Under the pieces are notes generated by a model. That model did no database searches, was not told where the DNA came from, and was given only the letters and a program-made list of their open reading frames with translations. A stretch of 64,000 bases of DNA from Misgurnus anguillicaudatus (Eukaryota > Chordata > Actinopteri > Cypriniformes > Cobitidae), in assembly GCF_027580225.2 (NCBI RefSeq), contig NC_073341.2:12062001-12126000 (forward strand), given 5' to 3'. Of this stretch, positions 58,734 to 64,000 are shown one piece after another (the first letter of the stretch is position 1; each line of letters starts with the position of its first letter). The position numbers and the translations under genes are program-made.

Positions 58734-59441
58734 CAGGGTTCCCATGGGTCCTTAAAAGTTTGTGAATCTGGGGGGAAAAATTCAAGGCCCTGGGAAGCTT
58801 TTGAAAATATACATACATAGATACAGGTCATTGAAATTGCTGGAATCTATTTTATGCAAGTAGTTTTCCTTAAAAAAATCCATATTATTCCCTGTGTAGT
58901 GTAGGATAATATCATAAAAATTCTAGTCGTTTTAACTTTTAAGCACACGTGCTAAACTGTTAGCTTTAAATGCTTATATCTTCTGTATGTGAATGTTGAT
59001 TCATACCACAATGCTTTAGTTGTGTTTAACACATGAAAACGTTTTGGGTTACGTATGTAACTGTTGTTCCCTGAGAAGGGAACAAGACGCTGCGTTTCAC
59101 TTGCCATACTTCCTGCATCCCTGAAACTCAGTTTTTGGCAATATTTCAGATAGCGAAAGCGCCACCCTGTCTTTGTCGTTAAGCCTCACCATTGGTTGAA
59201 TTTGATATACACATTCAGACACACTTACCCCTGGAGGCGTCCCCAAAGTGTCACCACAGTGCGCAGCACGAGTTCCCTCGAAAGGGAACTGTAACAATGT
59301 ATCTTTAAAGGTAACACGATGTTACCTTGCTCTCACTTGAAATGTGTCGCCACATTTAGTCCTTGAATTTGAGGGTATTGGACCTGGAAAGTCCTTTAAA
59401 AGGTCCTTCAATTTAAGGTTAACTAAGGTGTGGGAACCCTG
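58734..59441. mobile_element. CAGGGTTCCC family, complete copy 3
   Basis: Ends CAGGGTTCCCATGGG and GTGTGGGAACCCTG are inverted and TCAAAC flanks at 58728-58733 and 59442-59447. Inner palindromes 'ttacgtatgtaa' and 'gttccctgagaagggaac' recur in copy 2. hAT-like by its ends; no transposase. Confidence 0.82.
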
Positions 59442-59633
59442 TCAAACGTGAGCAAAACTTGATAAACCTCATTTTTGGGAGCGCTGATATTTTTATGACA
59501 AAGTCACATCAAAAATCCTCAATTTGTATGAATCCATTGGAGTCGTGTGAATTACCTCTGCACTTTTTGGGGTCAAAATCCGTAGCACGGTTTAACATCA
59601 TTATAAAGCTTGGAAGAGCCAGGACATTTTCTA

Positions 59634-61243
59634 GTAGGGCTGCACGACATATCAAAAATTATTGTTATTTTAATATCAGTATGTGCGATATCCATATCGC
59701 AGAGAGTTGTGGTAACTTCAATTTATTTTACGTGTCTATCATTTGTGTGTTGCATGTTTATATTGTTCAAATTAGACCAATCAGAAGGGGCCTTAGTAAA
59801 TAACAAGTAGTTCTTATACTGTTATTCTATTGGTGAACACAAAGGTGAACCTAACGGCTCAAAGCAGAGAGTGGAAAATAAATATGGCAGGAGCAGAGAC
59901 GAGCGAGGAAAACTACAGCGACAAACTTGTGCCTAAAAAAACCTTGATACATCTGAATTTGTTTTTAACCTGAATTATATTTAATTACATCAGAAGAATA
60001 TGTATTACCTATATATGAAGAGTTTGGTTCCAAAACGCAATAAATCCATTTTGACAAATTTTGGTAAAAACGTGTTTTCTATACCAAGAAAGTGACAAAA
60101 TGAAAACCACTATTTTCTGTTACAAACTTTCACACAGCATCTTTAGGTTATAAAAACATAAAAAATTCAAATCCATAAGTTGATTTTCAAAGATTTATTA
60201 TAAAAACGGATAATTTTTTCCACAAAATGCAATAAATCCATGACAAGTTTTTATTCAAAATGCTATAAATCTATTGAATCAATAGCCTATATAAATGTGC
60301 ATTCATCTTTGCCATGTTATATTCATTTAGTTGACTAGTTGTACACACTAATTAAAAATATAAACATTAATGTCATTAATCAAAACACTTACTTTGTCAT
60401 ATTAAGATCACTGTCATTGCGGTTACTTGACGTCCTCGCTTAACGTCTTTCACAGAGATCAGCTGTAAAATGTTTTTGGTCCTGCTCGATTTTCGTTGAC
60501 TTTGAGTAAAATTCTGGAAAGTTTTTCATAAGATCCTCTGGGGTCAATGTGTAAGCATGAGAAGCTTGATGCTGTCGGGAGAACAAGCACCCGTCTCCCG
60601 AGTGCCTCTCAAGGAAATTATTAGATGCTGATGGCTTACGTTTCTTTCCCATCACAGAAAACCATCACAGGTTTAGCGATGCAATTAAAGTATTATTTTG
60701 TTTTGTTTGTTGATCACGAAGTACAAAGTAGATGAGGAAAACTAGGACTCCGTGTACTCAGCGCGTCCGCCATTGTTTGTTTACATTGCGTGACTGGTGG
60801 GCTGTAATATCAGAAATGGATTTATTGCGTTCTGTAAAAAAGGAGCAGTGGCGTTTGTCGCATTTTGGGAAAAAAGGGAGAAAAGATGACAGAATAACAC
60901 GGCGGATATTGGATTTTGCGTAAAATTAAGAATTTACTTTTAACTACTGACCTGATATAATACTGATTTTGGCAGTAACTCATTTTTTTCAAAAATGGCG
61001 TTTATCGCGTTTTGGAACCAAACTCTTCATATGTATGTTTATTTCAGTATGAAAGTTACATCTCTAAAACTACCTGATACGATAAAAAACGCGGAAATTT
61101 GTGACAGTATCACAAAAAAGAATAAGAAATTACATGACTATAGGTACGTAATTTCGTGAGAATGCGCTGACGGGAAACAATATACAGCAAGAAATACTGT
61201 TAGCACAGTAGAATTGCATATTTTCTCAATACCGTGCAGCCCA
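59634..61243. mobile_element. hAT element with perfect 8-bp duplication ATTTTCTA, containing another element
   Basis: Ends GTAGGGCTGCACGACATAT and ATACCGTGCAGCCCA; ATTTTCTA at 59626-59633 and 61244-61251. The interior carries a second inverted-end element at 60017-61028. Confidence 0.85.
60017..61028. mobile_element. Nested element, GAAGAGTTTGGTTCC termini
   Basis: GAAGAGTTTGGTTCCAAAAC is mirrored by GTTTTGGAACCAAACTCTTC; homology runs about 45 bases with 'gcaataaatccat' / 'atggcgtttatcgc'. On the reverse strand a 71-codon frame (60655-60440, MMGKKRKPSASNNFLERHSG...) could be a first exon of an element protein; I do not recognise it. Confidence 0.75.
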
Positions 61244-61269
61244 ATTTTCTAATGTAACTCTGATTGCGT

Positions 61270-61580
61270 TAATCTGAAAGATTATAGTGACCATTGACTT
61301 CCATAGTAGGAATAAATAAAATATGATGGAATTTAATGGGTACCATCAACTGTGTGCTTACCATCATTTATTAAAATATTTTCTTCATCATTTATCACAA
61401 TACTTTCAAAATATTTGTTCCTACTATGGAAGTCAATGGTCACTATCTGCTGTGTGTTTACCATCATTTCTCAAAATATCTTCTTTTGTGTTCATTAGAA
61501 AAAGAAATTCATACAGGTTTAGAAAAACATGAGGATGAGTAAATGACAGAAATTTCATTTTAAAGTGAACTATCCCTTTA
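61270..61580 (-). repeat. Common TTAA-type fish repeat
   Basis: On the reverse strand it starts after TTAA with AGGGATAGTTCACTTTAAAA. It contains an internal near-duplication ('cctactatggaagtcaatgg' region against 'gacttccatagtagg'). Confidence 0.65.
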
Positions 61581-62929
61581 AGGAAACATTTCAAACATTC
61601 TGGTAGGAGCCTGATAAATAAAATCAGGTGTTTCATATAAGGAAACATTCTGGGATGGGTGGCCCGAAGACCACTGGACTAAAGTATTAATGGGTATTAC
61701 CGTTAATTGGCGCTGTCCCGTGAGCGGGACACCTAGCTTTATTTCAATATTTTCTATGTAAATGTTAATCTATCACGACAAACTATATATTGTTGGAAAG
61801 GTCTAAGAATGTAGTTTTCATATTTCAAAACCTTTTAGCAGTAATAATAATGCAGTAACTGTAATTTATTAATTTGTGACACAAGTATGCAGCAAACCTC
61901 AAAGCAAGCCAGCACAAACCTCAGTTTTTTGACAATTTTATGTATTAAAAATTATACTATATTGCATTTTTAATTATTACAAATAAATGTAAACTTTAAA
62001 AAAATATATATATTTTCACCTCTAGACACTTCCCTAAAAAAACCTTGAAGTGTCTTCTTTAAAGCCAAAAATTATCAAAATTAAAACCAAAATTAGGCTT
62101 CTAGACCAAAAAAAAAAAAAAAAAATGCCAGAGCTATATTAATTTAAAGGTGTATATCACCTTTTCACCAACCCCCCACTCAAAAAGGGCTGCTATTCTT
62201 AAATATTAACTCCCCGCCATTGACGAGTTATCTCGTCAATTAAGAGAAAACATTTCCCTGCCAATGACGCTTCCCTGGCGAGTTTTTACGGTGACCTGTA
62301 ATTACGTTATTATACACTAGATGGCATCTTACCTAATTTATAAAAAACTGAAGCAAAAACTAATTTTACAAATTTTAAACTCTGTGTATGTTTTATCATC
62401 GTTCTAAATCTGACAACATTTACAAAAATGCTATTATTTCAGCTTTTTGCTCAAAATTGTGTATTTTGAAGAAACCAAACGAAGATAGGATGAAGCTTTT
62501 TCCCCCATTTTGTTTGTTTGAAAGCAGAGGCCTATTATTTCATTTGTGATATTTGTATGTTTATATATTTATACAAGACAATTTTCCTGAAAGGCATTTT
62601 GTGCAACTTTTGTGAAAATCACAAAAAAATGCTGGCGGGCAACTTTAAAAAAAAAGGCTGGGAGGGAATGGGTTCAATGTTAAGAAGTCTAGCAAATGTA
62701 TGAATGGGTTTTAAAAAGATCAAGTCAATTATCACTTGTTGCGTTGGGTAGGTGTTTAACCATTACCCTAAAGATATAATAAGACTAAAGTTAAAGGTAC
62801 TGTAAAGCTGGTATGGGTGCAATTCTGTACGTCTTTTTCCCACCTTGTTTCAGAGAAGGCTAACATTGGACGGCAGCTATTACTGTTTATACTACAATTC
62901 AGATGTAGGCCTATAGCGTAATGAAATGT

Positions 62930-63196
62930 ACTTTTTCAGCGTGCGGCCCCCCTTGTGTACAGTGCATTCCTCCGGGGCCCCCCAAAAAAAATTTGTGACA
63001 AAAAACTGTTCTAAAACTCAACATTTTAATTAAAAAAAACCAATAAATTATACAAAAAAGTAGTGCTTTTGGTTAGTAGCCTTATTTTTTTAGGTTTAAT
63101 TACACAGAATACATGATAAATTTATGTATGTCATAAAATGTCATAAAACTGGAGCCCCCTGGCACCATCTTGCGGCCCCCAGTTTGAAAACCACTG
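62930..63196 (-). mobile_element. hAT-like right end next to an lgi3 exon
   Basis: On the reverse strand it begins CAGTGGTTTTCAAACTGGGG, a typical hAT (Charlie/Tip100-like) terminus, followed by 'gccgcaagatggtgccaggg'. The other end is not seen. Confidence 0.6.
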
Positions 63197-63240
63197 CTCT
63201 AATGTGTCTTTCTTTGTCTCTCTCTCTTTATTTTGCCCAG

Positions 63241-63312
63241 GCTGTTGAACTCAAACACATTTTCTTTGATTTCTGCTGATGCATTTGCTGGCCTTGGACA
63301 CCTGCAGTACCT
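63241..63312 (+). CDS. lgi3: lgi3 coding exon 3: leucine-rich repeat
   Basis: Encodes LLNSNTFSLISADAFAGLGH and LQYL, one LRR, 72 bp. Acceptor ttttgcccag follows a long tc-rich tract; donor ct/gtaagc. The remaining LRR, C-cap and EPTP exons lie beyond the right edge. Confidence 0.92.
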
Positions 63313-63503
63313 GTAAGCATTTTTTCTGTTGCTGTATTATAAAAAGTATTTCAGACATGAGTTGATGCATGTATGTAATGTACAGTATGGATGAGGGCTT
63401 GGATAGGTCAATGGGAAAATAGATGAATCACTGACCTAATGGCCTGATAGAATAATATTTGAGACATAGTGTATTTCAGATATTAATAATAATAATAATA
63501 ATT

Positions 63504-63771
63504 CATTACATATTATATAGCGCTTTTCTGCAGCACTTTACATATGAAAGGGGGATTCTTTTCAACCACCACCAATGTGCAGTATCCACCTGGATGATGC
63601 AACAACAGCCATATTGTACCAGAACGCCCACCACACACCAGCTTATTAGTGGAGAGGAGACAGAGTGATATAGCCAATCAATTTATGAGGAAATGATTAG
63701 TAGGCCAATGGGCAAGTTTGGCCAGGATGCCGGGACACACCCCTACTCTTTTTCAAATAACATCCTGGGAT
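63504..63771. repeat. Common fish interspersed repeat with 'tatatagcgctttt' start
   Basis: After an AAT microsatellite (63482-63502) the blocks 'tatatagcgcttttctgcag', 'accaatgtgcagtatccacc', 'agaacgcccaccacacacca' and 'gtggagaggagacagagtga' are ones I recall as a very frequent zebrafish/cyprinid repeat. Class not assigned. Confidence 0.6.
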
Positions 63772-63775
63772 TTTT

Positions 63776-64000
63776 AAAGGGATACTTCACCGATTTAGCA
63801 TTCAGCTTTGTATCTGTAGAAACCCGGCAGTATTACTGAATGACCATGTTTCCCTCCCTCATTTCCCCCTGAGAGGAGAGATATCTGCATTTTGGTTCTG
63901 CAAAAAAGTCCTCCGATGATGTAATATGACGATTTTTGCATCATCGGAGGACTTTTTTGCAGAACCAAAATGCAGATATCTCTCCTCTCAGGGGGAAATG
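63776..64000. mobile_element. Palindromic TTAA MITE, cut by window end
   Basis: TTAA is followed by AGGGATACTTCACCGATTT. Then 'catttccccctgagaggaga' through 'gcaaaaaagtcctccgatga' is exactly mirrored around about 63930. The right terminus is outside the window. Confidence 0.8.

Larger units (their letters stand above)
57984..63240 (+). other. lgi3: lgi3 intron 2 (5.3 kb)
   Basis: Contains a TA-flanked MITE (58447-58706), the complete CAGGGTTCCC element (58734-59441), a hAT with a nested element (59634-61243), a common fish repeat (61270-61580) and a hAT-like end (about 62930-63196). 61.7-62.9 kb shows poly-A runs and nothing else defined. Confidence 0.7.

Overview
The window is vertebrate nuclear DNA from a teleost, most likely a cypriniform fish. 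The basis is the near-identity of the encoded receptor to zebrafish Fgfr1a as I remember it, plus a tRNA-derived fish SINE and dense hAT, Tc1/mariner-like and TTAA-flanked miniature DNA transposons typical of cyprinid introns. The acid-box exon differs from the zebrafish one I recall, so this is probably another cypriniform.

Two genes are present, both on the + strand. Bases 2458-36865, plus a 3' UTR of roughly 1-2 kb, hold the whole coding part of fgfr1a, fibroblast growth factor receptor 1. There are 17 coding exons: signal peptide, Ig1, acid box, two Ig2 exons, Ig3 common half, alternative IIIb and IIIc halves, transmembrane, juxtamembrane and seven tyrosine-kinase/tail exons. All junctions keep the frame, giving 812 codons for the IIIc/VT-minus form. 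The second gene starts at 54617 and runs off the right edge. It is an LGI family gene, best matched to lgi3, and only its first three coding exons (signal peptide plus N-terminal leucine-rich repeat region) are in view.

The two proteins are not known to work together. Fgfr1a is a membrane receptor kinase for FGFs; LGI proteins are secreted synaptic ligands of ADAM22/23. Their neighbourhood is of synteny interest only (both human counterparts lie on 8p).

Almost everything else is transposon-derived: 0-2 kb (nested hAT); intron 1 at 2.6-13.2 kb (three hAT elements and remnants); introns at 13.6-31 kb (foldback TTAA elements, hAT MITEs, one SINE with a 13-bp duplication); a 1.76-kb polypyrimidine tract at 33.0-34.8 kb; and a 16-kb intergenic region at 38.7-54.6 kb with several layers of nested insertions. 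Pairs of empty and filled sites inside this one window show TTAA target duplication directly.

The most notable points are a GA 5' splice site for the VT+ form of fgfr1a, fusion of two kinase exons that are separate in mammals, the IIIb/IIIc switch whose middle intron carries a nested TTAA transposon, the polypyrimidine tract, and the self-documenting transposon nests.
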